From assembly GCF_015351105.1 (NCBI RefSeq), contig NZ_JADKRR010000001.1, positions 1,283,069-1,347,068 on the forward strand: DNA of 64,000 nt. Direction: 5' to 3'. Below are positions 9,442 to 17,604 of this stretch, one piece after another (the stretch's first letter is position 1; the number at the start of each line of letters is the position of its first letter). Below the pieces are notes generated by a model. That model did not search any database, was not told the DNA's origin, and saw only the letters and a list, made by a program, of their open reading frames with translations. The position numbers were made by a program, and so were the translations under genes. Source of the stretch: Clavibacter sp. VKM Ac-2872 (lineage in GTDB: Bacteria; Actinomycetota; Actinomycetes; Actinomycetales; Microbacteriaceae).

Positions 9442-10245
9442 TCAGCCGCGGTGGCGCCCGCGTCGGCGTCGGGCATCTGCGGACGGCGGGACGCCGTCGA
9501 CACCCGGGTGCGAGGGGTCCGCGCGGGCGGCCTCGGCGACGCCCTCGGCCATCGCGTCGGAGTGCACGTGGTCGCCCTCGGCCACGACGTCCGCCGCGGC
9601 CGAGGCGGTGCGCCGGCGTCGGGTCTGCACCGCGCCCGTGATGATCGTGACCGCGGCGTAGCAGAGCAGCGCGACCGCCGCCGCCGGGATGATCCAGCTG
9701 CGGGCCTGCCCGTTCACGGCCTGGTTCGCCCAGCCGACGAGCGGCACCGAGTACCAGACCTCGCCCTGGATCTGTCCCGGCGTCACGGGCAGCGAGTCGG
9801 GCGAGGCGTTGTTGTCGCCCTGGAAGGTGAAGGAGCGCGTGCCGTCCGAGGCGGACGCGATGGCGGTGATCCGGTGCGTGATGACCGCGGGGTCGCCCGA
9901 GCGGATCTGGTACGTCGCGACGTCGCCGATCTCCAGCGTGTCCGGATCCACGGGCCGCACCACGATGAGCGTCCCCGGCGGGAGCGTCGGCTCCATCGAC
10001 TGCGTGAGGATCGTCAGCGGCACGGATCCCGACACCTTCGGCACCACGAGCAGCACGGCCGCGAGCCCGATGACGAGCAGCAGGATCCCGACGCTGAGCC
10101 CCACGGCCGCCGAGCGGGCGAGCTGCCGGACGCCGCCGCGGGGCCGGGTGCCGGCCTCGAGCTCGACGGGGGCGAGGTCGTCCGCGGGGCGCCCGAGGGC
10201 GTCGCCGTGCCGTGCGCGGCGGGGGAGGAGGCGGGTCATGGTCAT
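9442..10245 (-). CDS. SipW-like (S26B, Ser/His) signal peptidase I
   Basis: 267 residues. A cytosolic N-terminus leads into a membrane anchor (~46-68), then the S26 catalytic domain. The nucleophile is Ser83 in LTQSMEPTLPPGTLIVV. The second catalytic residue is His124 in VITHRITAI rather than Lys, the mark of the ER/SipW branch. A second membrane segment (~215-235) and an Arg-rich tail follow. SipW enzymes process a special class of exported proteins with ALW-type signal peptides; three such genes lie directly upstream on the same strand, and the start overlaps the preceding stop (ATGA). This is the last gene of the cassette. Confidence 0.88.
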   Translation of the reverse strand: MTMTRLLPRRARHGDALGRPADDLAPVELEAGTRPRGGVRQLARSAAVGLSVGILLLVIGLAAVLLVVPKVSGSVPLTILTQSMEPTLPPGTLIVVRPVDPDTLEIGDVATYQIRSGDPAVITHRITAIASASDGTRSFTFQGDNNASPDSLPVTPGQIQGEVWYSVPLVGWANQAVNGQARSWIIPAAAVALLCYAAVTIITGAVQTRRRRTASAAADVVAEGDHVHSDAMAEGVAEAARADPSHPGVDGVPPSADARRRRGRHRG

Positions 10246-11144
10246 GAGCAGCGGAAGCCGCGCGCGCCGCTCTGCTGGAAGGCGACGACCGTGCCGTTCG
10301 CGACTTGGCGCACCTTCGCGCCGTTGCCGTCGAGGAGGTCGACGGAGACGGGCACCGTGCCGTCGGCCGCGAGCGTGGACGGCACCTGGTCGCGCGTGAT
10401 GGCGGCCTTGCCGTACGAGCCCTGCGACGTGGCGATGCGCGTGCCGTTGACCATCACGCCGTAGTTCGAGGAGGAGGGCGCGACCGAGGTGTCCCAGGCG
10501 ACGAAGACGTACCAGTTCCCGTCGGTGGGCTCGCATCGGAACCCACCCGTGACGGCGGGCCCCGGGGTCGTCTGCGTCGCGGTCGCGGTGTCGCGGCCGG
10601 TCCAGCTGCCGGATCCCAGCACGGTCGTGAGCGTGGCCGTGACGGAGGCGGATCCCGACGGGAACGCGGTCGCGGTGGTGCGCACGCACCAGGTGACCGC
10701 GGCGCCCGCGGACAGCGTGCCGGAGAGGGTGGGCGGGACCACCCAGTTGGCGGTGGAGGCGTCCGGCCCGACGGCCGTGGAGGCCGTGCAGCCGGATCCG
10801 ACGGCGGTCCAGGCGACGACGCGCACGTTGCGCGCGAAGTACTGGTCGTTCGTCGTGGAGGTGGGCGCCGTCATGGTGCCGGTCCAGGCGGCGCGGGTGG
10901 ATCCCGTGTTCGTGACGACGACGGCCGCGGTGCGGCTGGGGCTCTTCGAGGTGAGCTCGCCCGCGAGACGGTCGAAGCCGGTCTCCGTCACGGCGACGGT
11001 GGCGCTCGCGACGTTCGTCCTCGTGGAGGTCGTCGACGCCCAGAGCGCGTGGCCGGCGGTGGCGCCGATCCCGACGAGGAGCACGGTGAGGCCCACGAGG
11101 AGCGCCGCGTGCGCGCGTCCGAGGCGACGCCGGGTGCGGCTCAC
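10242..11144 (-). CDS. Exported protein with SipW-type signal peptide (cassette member 3)
   Basis: 300 residues from GTG 11144, coupled by GTGA to the upstream gene. The N-terminus has an Arg cluster, one hydrophobic helix (~12-30) and GHALWASTT, the ALW signature seen in all three exported proteins here. The rest is Thr/Ser/Val-rich beta-type sequence with few charges. Two Cys pairs are likely: GSGCTAS with VTWCVRT, and the C-terminal GGFRCEP with GARGFRCS. No catalytic motif is visible. A role as a minor subunit or anchor of a surface fibre or matrix is inferred from the analogy with TapA-SipW-TasA. Confidence 0.75.
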   Translation of the reverse strand: MSRTRRRLGRAHAALLVGLTVLLVGIGATAGHALWASTTSTRTNVASATVAVTETGFDRLAGELTSKSPSRTAAVVVTNTGSTRAAWTGTMTAPTSTTNDQYFARNVRVVAWTAVGSGCTASTAVGPDASTANWVVPPTLSGTLSAGAAVTWCVRTTATAFPSGSASVTATLTTVLGSGSWTGRDTATATQTTPGPAVTGGFRCEPTDGNWYVFVAWDTSVAPSSSNYGVMVNGTRIATSQGSYGKAAITRDQVPSTLAADGTVPVSVDLLDGNGAKVRQVANGTVVAFQQSGARGFRCS

Positions 11145-11776
11145 GGCTGCACCTGGGTGCCGACGAGCGTGAACGCGAGCTGCGCGGTGGAGCCCTGGAC
11201 GGACTGCGGCGCGTCCTTGTCGAGCACGACCTCGGTGCAGACGACCGACGAGGCGCCGGGCTGGATGCGGACGAACCCGGAGGGCGTGTGCAGCTGGCCG
11301 GGACGGCCGGAGAAGGTCGTGGCGCCGTGCACGCAGTCGGCCGTCGTCGCGACGGGTCCGAGGCGCAGCGACAGCTCGCCCGGGAAGGCCGAGTTCGACG
11401 AGGTGCCTTGCGTGGAGATGGCCACGTCCAAGGCTACCGTGCCGGTGTTCTTCGCGGTGAAGGCGCCGACGGTGCCGTCGCCGGGGAGCAGCTGCGTCAC
11501 GTCGAGGGCGGACTGCTGGGTGATGACGAGTCCGCTGGATCCGCTCGTGACGCCGGACGGGGCGGCCTTCGCGGTTCCGTTCCAGAGGGCGTAGCTGCCG
11601 CCGGTGGCGGCGAGGGAGGCGACGACGACCGCGGCGAGGAGGCCGGTGGTGAGCCAGGCGGCGCGGAGGGGGCTGCGTCGCGCGGGCTGCGCCGAGCGGC
11701 GGCCGCGGGCGGGACGCGCCGAGGAGGAGCGACGGCCATGAGCGGGACGGGGGGCGGGTGCCTGCCTCGTGCTCAT
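11141..11776 (-). CDS. Exported protein with SipW-type signal peptide (cassette member 2)
   Basis: 211 residues. A long Arg/Pro-rich cytosolic lead (1-36) precedes a membrane segment (~39-60) and SYALWNGTAKA, the ALW signature recognised by SipW-like peptidases. The mature part is Thr/Ser/Gly-rich with two cysteines (DCVHG and VVCTEV) and looks like a beta-sandwich. It resembles the 'alternate-type signal peptide' exported proteins of actinobacteria; no enzymatic motif. Separated from the first cassette gene by a strong stem-loop and coupled by GTGA to the next. Confidence 0.78.
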   Translation of the reverse strand: MSTRQAPAPRPAHGRRSSSARPARGRRSAQPARRSPLRAAWLTTGLLAAVVVASLAATGGSYALWNGTAKAAPSGVTSGSSGLVITQQSALDVTQLLPGDGTVGAFTAKNTGTVALDVAISTQGTSSNSAFPGELSLRLGPVATTADCVHGATTFSGRPGQLHTPSGFVRIQPGASSVVCTEVVLDKDAPQSVQGSTAQLAFTLVGTQVQP

Positions 11777-11841
11777 GTCGTGTCGCTCCGGTTCGTGTCG
11801 GGTGGTTCGTGATGCGGGTCGTGCGGGGGATGCGGTGGAGC

Positions 11842-11876
11842 CCCCTCCCCGCGGGCGACGTCACCGCGGGGAGGGG
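11842..11876 (-). terminator. 13-bp perfect stem-loop inside the SipW cassette
   Basis: CCCCTCCCCGCGG (11842-11854) pairs exactly with 11864-11876; the loop is 9 nt. It lies 10 nt downstream of the first exported-protein stop on the minus strand, with no U-tract. Probably attenuates read-through so that the first gene product is made in excess. Confidence 0.7.
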
Positions 11877-11886
11877 AGACGCGGGA

Positions 11887-12432
11887 CTAGATCGCGCGCT
11901 GCGTGAGCGTGAAGGCGAGCTTGTCGAAGGAGAGCGAGCCGTTCTGGCCGGTCGTCGCGGTGGAGGGGAAGGTCACCGTGAGGACGACGTTCACCTTGGA
12001 GGCGGCCGTCGAGGGCTTGACCGTGAAGGTGTTCGCGGCGCTGGCGGGGGTGATGCTGGCGTCGGTCGAGGTGACGTCGAGCTTCGTGGTGATGGCCGCC
12101 TTGAGCGCCGGGTCGCCGGTGATGGAGACGGGGTTGTAGGTGAGGTCCGCGGCGAGCGAGTCGCCGGTCGCCGTGACGGTCAGCGCGCTCGTGTACTGGA
12201 GCACGTTGCCCGGGACGATGCGGTAGGTGGCGGGGTCGATGACCTTGCTGCCGCCGTTGGTGATGTCGGTCCAGACGCCCGCGGTGTCGGCCGCGATGGC
12301 CAGGTTGCCGGAGGAGACGCTGGAGGCCGCGACGGTGGCGTTGGCGTTCCACAGCGCGAAGCTGCCGGCGCCGCCGAGGAGGAGGACGATTCCCGCTGCA
12401 CCTGCGACGGCACCGGAGACGATCTTGTTCAT
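11887..12432 (-). CDS. TasA/camelysin-like exported protein with SipW-type signal peptide (cassette member 1)
   Basis: 181 residues. Short N-terminus MNKIVSG, a hydrophobic helix (~5-24) and SFALWNANATVAASSVSSGNLAI. This is the textbook layout of alternate, SipW-processed signal peptides followed by the start of the mature chain. The body is Ala/Thr/Val-rich, lacks cysteine, and repeats short beta-strand-like stretches, as in TasA/camelysin fibre subunits. ATG 12432 sits behind AGGAAA. It is the promoter-proximal gene and has a stem-loop after it, so it is probably the abundant subunit. Function in a surface fibre or biofilm matrix is inference. Confidence 0.8.
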   Translation of the reverse strand: MNKIVSGAVAGAAGIVLLLGGAGSFALWNANATVAASSVSSGNLAIAADTAGVWTDITNGGSKVIDPATYRIVPGNVLQYTSALTVTATGDSLAADLTYNPVSITGDPALKAAITTKLDVTSTDASITPASAANTFTVKPSTAASKVNVVLTVTFPSTATTGQNGSLSFDKLAFTLTQRAI

Positions 12433-12789
12433 GGGGTTTCCTGTTCTTCGCGCGGTGTGCCGCGCATGCTCGTGGGGAGGCGGCGGGTGGGTGTCCCGCC
12501 GGTCGTCTCCGGTCCTGCTTCGGCGCCTCAGCGGCGCTCCCGCGGTGTCGTCCCGGTGTTCCTTCGACATGCATCACTCTGACGGAGCGGTCTCAAGCCA
12601 CCCGCTGGGGATCCGCAAGTCCCCCCGAGCTTTCCCGCAAGCCCGACCCGGCATCGGCTCAAGGGCCCAGGCGGCTGTCCGAGGACGACCCGGCCGGAGC
12701 CGCACCGGGGCGCCAGCGGGGCTGCGCGGGCCGCCCGGTCTAGGCTCGTTCCACGGCGTCCCCCGACGGCGGATGGAGGAGGAGCAGGC
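12433..12789. other. Divergent intergenic region between SipW cassette and orphan kinase
   Basis: 357 nt. Frames that extend the first cassette gene to 12570 would place 46 charged residues ahead of the signal peptide, so they are not used; the stretch is read as leader. On the plus strand TAGGCT (12741-12746) is a clear -10 candidate for the kinase. No conserved operator could be identified. Confidence 0.5.
12741..12746 (+). promoter_or_regulatory. -10 element TAGGCT of the orphan kinase
   Basis: TAGGCT predicts a transcript starting near 12753, giving a 37-nt leader that ends in the strong ribosome-binding site GGAGGAGGAG before ATG 12790. Confidence 0.5.
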
Positions 12790-14436
12790 ATGACCCCTCC
12801 GCACCTCGCCTCCCGGTGGTCCGCGGACGACCGGCGTCGGCGCGGATCCACCCGCGCGCAGATCCCCTTCCTCCTCAGCTGCGCCGTGGTCGCCGTCATC
12901 GTCGCCCTGGTCGAGCCGGCCGTCGAGCGCGACCCCTTCTATGCGACGGCCATCGGCATGGTGCTGGTCGGCTCCGTGCTGGCCGTCGTGGTCGCGTCCA
13001 CCCGGATGCCGTCGGTCGTCCTCATCGCCGTGCCCGCGCTCGACCTGCTCGCGGTGGCGTTCATCCGCGACGCGACGGTCGTCTCCCTGCCCGCCGCGTC
13101 GCTGCTCGTGATCTTCCCCCTCCTCTGGCTCGTGTTCGGCTTCCCGTCGGGCGGCGTCCCCGTGGCCGTCGCGGGCGCGCTCGCGATCACCGTCTTCCCC
13201 GTCCTCCGCGACGGCGGCCTCCCCGCGACGAGCGCCGGCTGGGCCGACCTCGTCGGCGGTCTCCTCCTCACCGCCCTGCTGGTCGCGGCGGCGGCCCAGG
13301 CCGCGGTCACGCAGCGCCGGGACCAGCGCGAGCTCGCGGAGGCCACCGAGGCCCAGGCGCGGCTCCTCGCCGAGTCACGCGAGCAGACCGCGACCATCCG
13401 GGACGTCGCGGATGCCGTCGACGTGGGCATCGTCTTCTTCGACGCCGACGACCGGCCCGTGATCCGCAACGCGGCGGTCCGCACGCTGCTCGAGATCGCG
13501 GGCTACGACCACGAGACGGGCATGGCGACCTCCGTCTACGGATCCGACCGCGTCACGCCCGTCGCCCGCGAGGGCAAGGTCCTGCTCGAGGCCGTCTACG
13601 CCGACAAGGTGCACGGCCCCGTCTACTGGGTGGGGGAGCCCGGCAACCAGCGCGCCCTCGTGCTCTCCGTCCGGCCGATCGGCCGCCGCCCCGGCCAGCT
13701 GGCGGGCACGGTGCTCGGCGCCTACGACGTCACCGACCTCGCCCAGGCCGTGCAGGTGCGCGACGAGTTCCTTGCGACGGTCTCGCACGAGCTGCGGACG
13801 CCGCTCACCAGCATCGTCGGCTACCTCGACCTCCTCGACGAGCTGCACGATCCCGTGGAGCTGGGCATCCAGGAGGAGCTCACGGTGATCCAGCGGAACG
13901 TGGCGCAGCTGTCGAGCATCATCGGCTCGCTCCTCGAGGGCGCCGACCACGCGCCGGCCCTCCGTCGCGGACCCGTCGACCTGACGGCCCTGGTCGACGC
14001 CGTCGTGCGGCCGGCCGCCGTGCGCGCGGCCGAGCGCGGACTGGTGCTCGAGGCGCGGCTCGAGCCCGGCATCACCCTGGACGGCGACGCGGACCGGCTG
14101 ACGCAGGTCGTCGAGGCGCTCGTCGCCAACGCGCTCCTCTTCACGCCGTCCGGCCGGATCGACGTCGTCCTCGCCGGAGAGGGGGACGACGCCGTGATCT
14201 CCGTGGTCGACACGGGCGTCGGCCTCAGCGAGGAGGACCAGCGCCACGTCTTCGACCGCTTCTTCCGCGCGCAGTCCGCCCGGGACGGCGCCGTCCCCGG
14301 GATCGGGCTCGGCCTCTCGATCGCCGAGCGGACCGTCATGGCGCACGGCGGGCACGTGCGCATCGCGAGCCGCCTCGGCCACGGGACGCGCGTGGTCGCG
14401 ACCGTCCCGCGGGCCCGCGACGAGGCCGACTCCTAG
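12790..14436 (+). CDS. Orphan membrane PAS sensor histidine kinase
   Basis: 548 residues. Six or so hydrophobic segments (~28-175) form an integral-membrane sensor. A PAS-like region (~205-320, starting AVDVGIVFFDADDRPV) follows, then HisKA with His333 in FLATVSHELRTPLTSIVGY. HATPase_c has VEALVANALLFTP (N box), VVDTGVGLSEED (G1), DRFFRA (F box) and GIGLGLSI (G2). No response-regulator gene is adjacent, so its partner is elsewhere. Divergent from the SipW cassette and sharing its upstream region, but a regulatory link is only a possibility. Confidence 0.9.
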   Translation: MTPPHLASRWSADDRRRRGSTRAQIPFLLSCAVVAVIVALVEPAVERDPFYATAIGMVLVGSVLAVVVASTRMPSVVLIAVPALDLLAVAFIRDATVVSLPAASLLVIFPLLWLVFGFPSGGVPVAVAGALAITVFPVLRDGGLPATSAGWADLVGGLLLTALLVAAAAQAAVTQRRDQRELAEATEAQARLLAESREQTATIRDVADAVDVGIVFFDADDRPVIRNAAVRTLLEIAGYDHETGMATSVYGSDRVTPVAREGKVLLEAVYADKVHGPVYWVGEPGNQRALVLSVRPIGRRPGQLAGTVLGAYDVTDLAQAVQVRDEFLATVSHELRTPLTSIVGYLDLLDELHDPVELGIQEELTVIQRNVAQLSSIIGSLLEGADHAPALRRGPVDLTALVDAVVRPAAVRAAERGLVLEARLEPGITLDGDADRLTQVVEALVANALLFTPSGRIDVVLAGEGDDAVISVVDTGVGLSEEDQRHVFDRFFRAQSARDGAVPGIGLGLSIAERTVMAHGGHVRIASRLGHGTRVVATVPRARDEADS

Positions 14437-14496
14437 CCCTCCCCATAGCCGATGGCAAGGCCGACGGGCGAATCGGCAGAATCCGGGCCCGCCGCC

Positions 14497-14502
14497 TAGA
14501 CT
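14497..14502 (+). promoter_or_regulatory. -10 element TAGACT of the BCCT gene
   Basis: TAGACT lies in a short AT-richer stretch and predicts a start near 14509, i.e. a leader of about 31 nt to ATG 14540 or 64 nt to ATG 14573. Confidence 0.45.
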
Positions 14503-14539
14503 CGGCCGGTCGCTCGCGGGACCCCTGCGGGCGACGCCC

Positions 14540-16402
14540 ATGAACACGAGCCCACAGGAGCCCATCCCCTCCATGAACTCCACGCGCACGTCCGCAGAAC
14601 GCCTCCTCGACCGTCTGGTCCCGAAGCGCAGATCGGGTCCCGGCGGGACCCGGCCGCCGCGCCGCGACCACTCCGACCACCGTCTCCTCGAGGCCAGGTT
14701 CACCGGGTCCGTCGACCTGTACGAGCCCGAGCACCCGAAGATCGACCGCCTCGTCTTCGGCGTCACGGCCGTCCTCGCGGTCGGCTTCGTCGTCTGGGGC
14801 ATCGTGAGCACCGACGGCCTCGCGACGATCTCCGGCACCGCGCAGAGCTGGGTCATCAACCAGACCGGCTGGCTGTTCGTGCTGGCCGCGAGCTTCTTCG
14901 TCATCTTCGTGATCTGGCTGGCCGCGAGCCGCTACGGACGCATCAAGCTGGGCGCCGACGACGAGAAGCCGCAGTTCAAGACGGTCTCGTGGATCGCGAT
15001 GATGTTCAGCGCGGGCATGGGCATCGGCCTGATGTTCTTCGGCGCGGCCGAGCCGCTCAGCTTCTTCGTCACCCCGCCGCCCGGCACCACGCAGCCGGAG
15101 TCGGAGGCGGCGATCCGCACCGCCATGGCCACCGCGATGTTCCACTGGGGCCTGCACCCGTGGGCGATCTACGCGGTCGCCGGCATCGCCATCGGCTACG
15201 GAACGTTCCGCAAGGGACGCAAGCAGCTCTTCTCCTCCATCTTCCAGCCGCTGCTCGGCACGAAGCGCACGGAGGGCTGGGCCGGCCGCGTCATCGACAT
15301 GCTCGCGATCTTCGCCACGCTCTTCGGCTCGGCGGCCTCGCTCGGCATCGGCGCGACGCAGATCGGCGCGGGCCTGGAGTTCAACGGCTGGGTGGACGAG
15401 GCCACGGCACCGCTGCTCATCGGCATCATCGTCGTGCTCACGATCGCGTTCATCTTCTCGGCCGTCTCGGGCATCGCCCGCGGCATCCAGTGGCTGTCGA
15501 ACATCAACATGGTGCTGGCCGTCGTGCTGGCGGTGTTCGTGTTCGTCGTCGGCCCGACGCTCCTCATCCTGAACCTCATCCCCGCCACGCTCGGCGCGTA
15601 CCTCGGCGACATGACCGAGATGGCGTCGCGCACCGCGGCGACCGGCGGCGACGAGATGAGCGCCTGGCTCTCCAGCTGGACCGTCTTCTACTGGGCCTGG
15701 TGGATCTCGTGGACGCCGTTCGTCGGCATGTTCATCGCGCGCATCAGCCGCGGCCGCACCATCCGCGAGTTCGTCGTCGGCGTGCTCCTCGCGCCCAGCA
15801 TCGTGGCCCTCATCTGGTTCTCGATCTTCGGCGGATCCGCCATCCACGCGCAGCAGACCGACGGCGACATGACCGTCGACGGCGCCGTGGTCAGCGACAA
15901 CACGCTGTTCCAGCTGCTCAACCACTACCCGCTGGCCAGCGTCAGCACCGTCCTCGTGATGGTGCTCGTGGCGATCTTCTTCGTCTCGGGCGCCGACTCG
16001 GCGTCGATCGTGATGGGGACGCTGTCGCAGCGCGGCGCGCTCCACCCGAGCCGCAAGGTCGTCATCTTCTGGGGCGTCGTGATGGGCGCGGTCGCGGCCA
16101 TCATGCTCGCCATCGGCGGGGGCGGCACGGAGGCCCTCACCGGCCTGCAGAACCTCACGGTCGTGGCCTCGCTGCCGTTCGTGATCGTGATGCTCGTGGC
16201 CTGCTACGCGCTCTGGAAGGAGCTGCGCACGGATCCGCTCATCGTGCGCCGCCAGGTCGCGGTCGAGATGATGCGCGACGCCGTCGTCAACGGCGTCGAG
16301 CAGCACGGCGACCACTTCCAGCTCTCGGTCGACCCCGTCGAGCCGGACGAGACGGAGGTCCGCGAGCCCCTCGGCGACGAGGACGAGGCCCGGCGCTCCT
16401 GA
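14540..16402 (+). CDS. BCCT family osmolyte transporter (betaine/carnitine/choline)
   Basis: 620 residues, twelve membrane segments. Diagnostic blocks are MFSAGMGIGLMFFGAAEPLS, MFHWGLHPWAIYAVAG and the signature WTVFYWAWWISWTPFVGMFIARISRGRTIREFV, here split over residues ~375-410. The glycine-rich MGIGLM stretch and aromatic Trp box bind quaternary ammonium substrates in BetP/OpuD. A ~55-residue charged N-terminus and acidic C-terminal tail (EPDETEVREPLGDEDEA) are cytosolic and could sense osmotic state. The start could instead be ATG 14573, which has ACAGGAG 12 nt upstream. Followed by a clear terminator. Takes up compatible solutes with Na+ or H+. Confidence 0.93.
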   Translation: MNTSPQEPIPSMNSTRTSAERLLDRLVPKRRSGPGGTRPPRRDHSDHRLLEARFTGSVDLYEPEHPKIDRLVFGVTAVLAVGFVVWGIVSTDGLATISGTAQSWVINQTGWLFVLAASFFVIFVIWLAASRYGRIKLGADDEKPQFKTVSWIAMMFSAGMGIGLMFFGAAEPLSFFVTPPPGTTQPESEAAIRTAMATAMFHWGLHPWAIYAVAGIAIGYGTFRKGRKQLFSSIFQPLLGTKRTEGWAGRVIDMLAIFATLFGSAASLGIGATQIGAGLEFNGWVDEATAPLLIGIIVVLTIAFIFSAVSGIARGIQWLSNINMVLAVVLAVFVFVVGPTLLILNLIPATLGAYLGDMTEMASRTAATGGDEMSAWLSSWTVFYWAWWISWTPFVGMFIARISRGRTIREFVVGVLLAPSIVALIWFSIFGGSAIHAQQTDGDMTVDGAVVSDNTLFQLLNHYPLASVSTVLVMVLVAIFFVSGADSASIVMGTLSQRGALHPSRKVVIFWGVVMGAVAAIMLAIGGGGTEALTGLQNLTVVASLPFVIVMLVACYALWKELRTDPLIVRRQVAVEMMRDAVVNGVEQHGDHFQLSVDPVEPDETEVREPLGDEDEARRS

Positions 16403-16417
16403 CGACCGGATCCCGAT

Positions 16418-16458
16418 GACGATGCCGACCCGCGCCCCGCGCACGGGTCGGCATCGTC
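16418..16458 (+). terminator. 15-bp perfect stem-loop terminator after BCCT gene
   Basis: GACGATGCCGACCCG (16418-16432) pairs exactly with 16444-16458 around an 11-nt loop, 16 nt after the transporter stop. Confidence 0.8.
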
Positions 16459-16519
16459 GTCTCCCGGACACCGGGAGCACGCGGGGGCTCCCGGACCCCT
16501 CGCCGGCCGCCCGCGTCGG

Positions 16520-16525
16520 TAGGGT
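16520..16525 (+). promoter_or_regulatory. -10-like element TAGGGT before the DAGK-family gene
   Basis: TAGGGT ends 4 nt before ATG 16530 and 7 nt before ATG 16533, consistent with a leaderless or nearly leaderless transcript. Confidence 0.4.
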
Positions 16526-16529
16526 GACC

Positions 16530-17549
16530 ATGATGACGACCTCCACCCCCGCCTCCGCACCATCGCCCGCGCCCACCGACGGGTCGGGCCGCCGGGCCGC
16601 CATCGTCTACAACCCCATCAAGGTCGACCTCCCGTCGCTGCGGACCAAGGTCGCGCACGCGGCGGGCTCGGCCGGCTGGCAGGAGACCCTCTGGTTCGAG
16701 ACCAGCGAGGACGACCCGGGCAAGGGCGCCGCAGAGGAGGCCCTGTCGCACGACGTCGACATGGTCATCGCGGCCGGCGGCGACGGCACGGTCCGTGCGG
16801 TCGCCGAGGGGATGTCGGGATCCGGCGTCTCGCTCGGCCTGCTGCCCTCCGGCACCGGCAACCTGCTGGCCCGCAACCTCAAGCTCACCCTCAACGACGT
16901 CGAGCACTCCCTGGAGGCCGCGTTCTCCGGGCACGACCGCACCGTCGACCTCGCGTCGATCGAGATCCTCCGCGAGGACGAGTCCCGCGACAAGCACGTG
17001 TTCGTCGTCATGGCGGGCGTCGGCATCGACGCGAAGATGCTCGCGAACACCGACTCGGAGCTGAAGAAGCGGGTCGGCTGGCTCGCCTACGTCGACGCGA
17101 TCTTCAAGGCCCTGCGCGACCGCGACCAGCTCCGCCTGCGCTACCGCCTCGACGGCCGCAGCGTGCACCGCCGCCGCGCGCACACGCTCATCGTCGGCAA
17201 CTGCGGATCGCTGCCCGCCAACATCCTGCTGCTGCCGGACGCCGCGGTCGACGACGGCATCCTCGACGTCGTGCTCATGCGCCCCGAGGGCCTGTTCGGC
17301 TGGATCCAGATCTGGGTCAAGGTCGCGTGGGAGAACGGCGTCGTCCGCCGCACCGCCGCGGGCCGCCGCCTGATGGGCCCGGAGAAGGAGGTGCGCGCGC
17401 TCGAGTACCGCACCGCCGAGGAGGTCGTGGTCCGTCTCGAGAAGGAGGAGGACATCGAGCTCGACGGCGATCCCTTCGGCCGCGCCATCGGCTTCAAGAT
17501 CCAGGTCCTCCCCGGCGGCCTGACCGTCCGGGTGCCGCAGGACTCCTGA
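16530..17549 (+). CDS. Diacylglycerol kinase family lipid kinase
   Basis: 339 residues. The catalytic domain starts at AAIVYNPIKVD and has the GGDGTVRAVAEG nucleotide loop and the LGLLPSGTGNLLARNL block typical of DgkB/YegS/sphingosine-kinase-like enzymes. A C-terminal beta-sandwich follows, with VMAGVGIDAKML and DDGILDVVLMR. Of the two adjacent ATG codons, 16530 is taken; either fits the -10-like TAGGGT. Probably phosphorylates diacylglycerol or a related lipid at the membrane; the exact lipid is not evident. Confidence 0.88.
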   Translation: MMTTSTPASAPSPAPTDGSGRRAAIVYNPIKVDLPSLRTKVAHAAGSAGWQETLWFETSEDDPGKGAAEEALSHDVDMVIAAGGDGTVRAVAEGMSGSGVSLGLLPSGTGNLLARNLKLTLNDVEHSLEAAFSGHDRTVDLASIEILREDESRDKHVFVVMAGVGIDAKMLANTDSELKKRVGWLAYVDAIFKALRDRDQLRLRYRLDGRSVHRRRAHTLIVGNCGSLPANILLLPDAAVDDGILDVVLMRPEGLFGWIQIWVKVAWENGVVRRTAAGRRLMGPEKEVRALEYRTAEEVVVRLEKEEDIELDGDPFGRAIGFKIQVLPGGLTVRVPQDS

Positions 17550-17592
17550 TCCCCGTCGGTCGGCCGCGCAGGCGCGTGTCGGCGGTGCGTGG

Positions 17593-17598
17593 GAGGGT
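17593..17598 (+). promoter_or_regulatory. -10-like element GAGGGT, leaderless spacing
   Basis: GAGGGT followed by exactly 6 nt (CGCGGC) and ATG 17605. The same CGCGGC spacer occurs before the DinB-family gene at 22200. Confidence 0.35.
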
Positions 17599-17604
17599 CG
17601 CGGC

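Noticed and set aside
12433-12570. N-terminal extension of the first SipW-cassette protein to 12570
   Set aside because: It would put 46 charged residues before the signal peptide; ATG 12432 has AGGAAA at proper distance.
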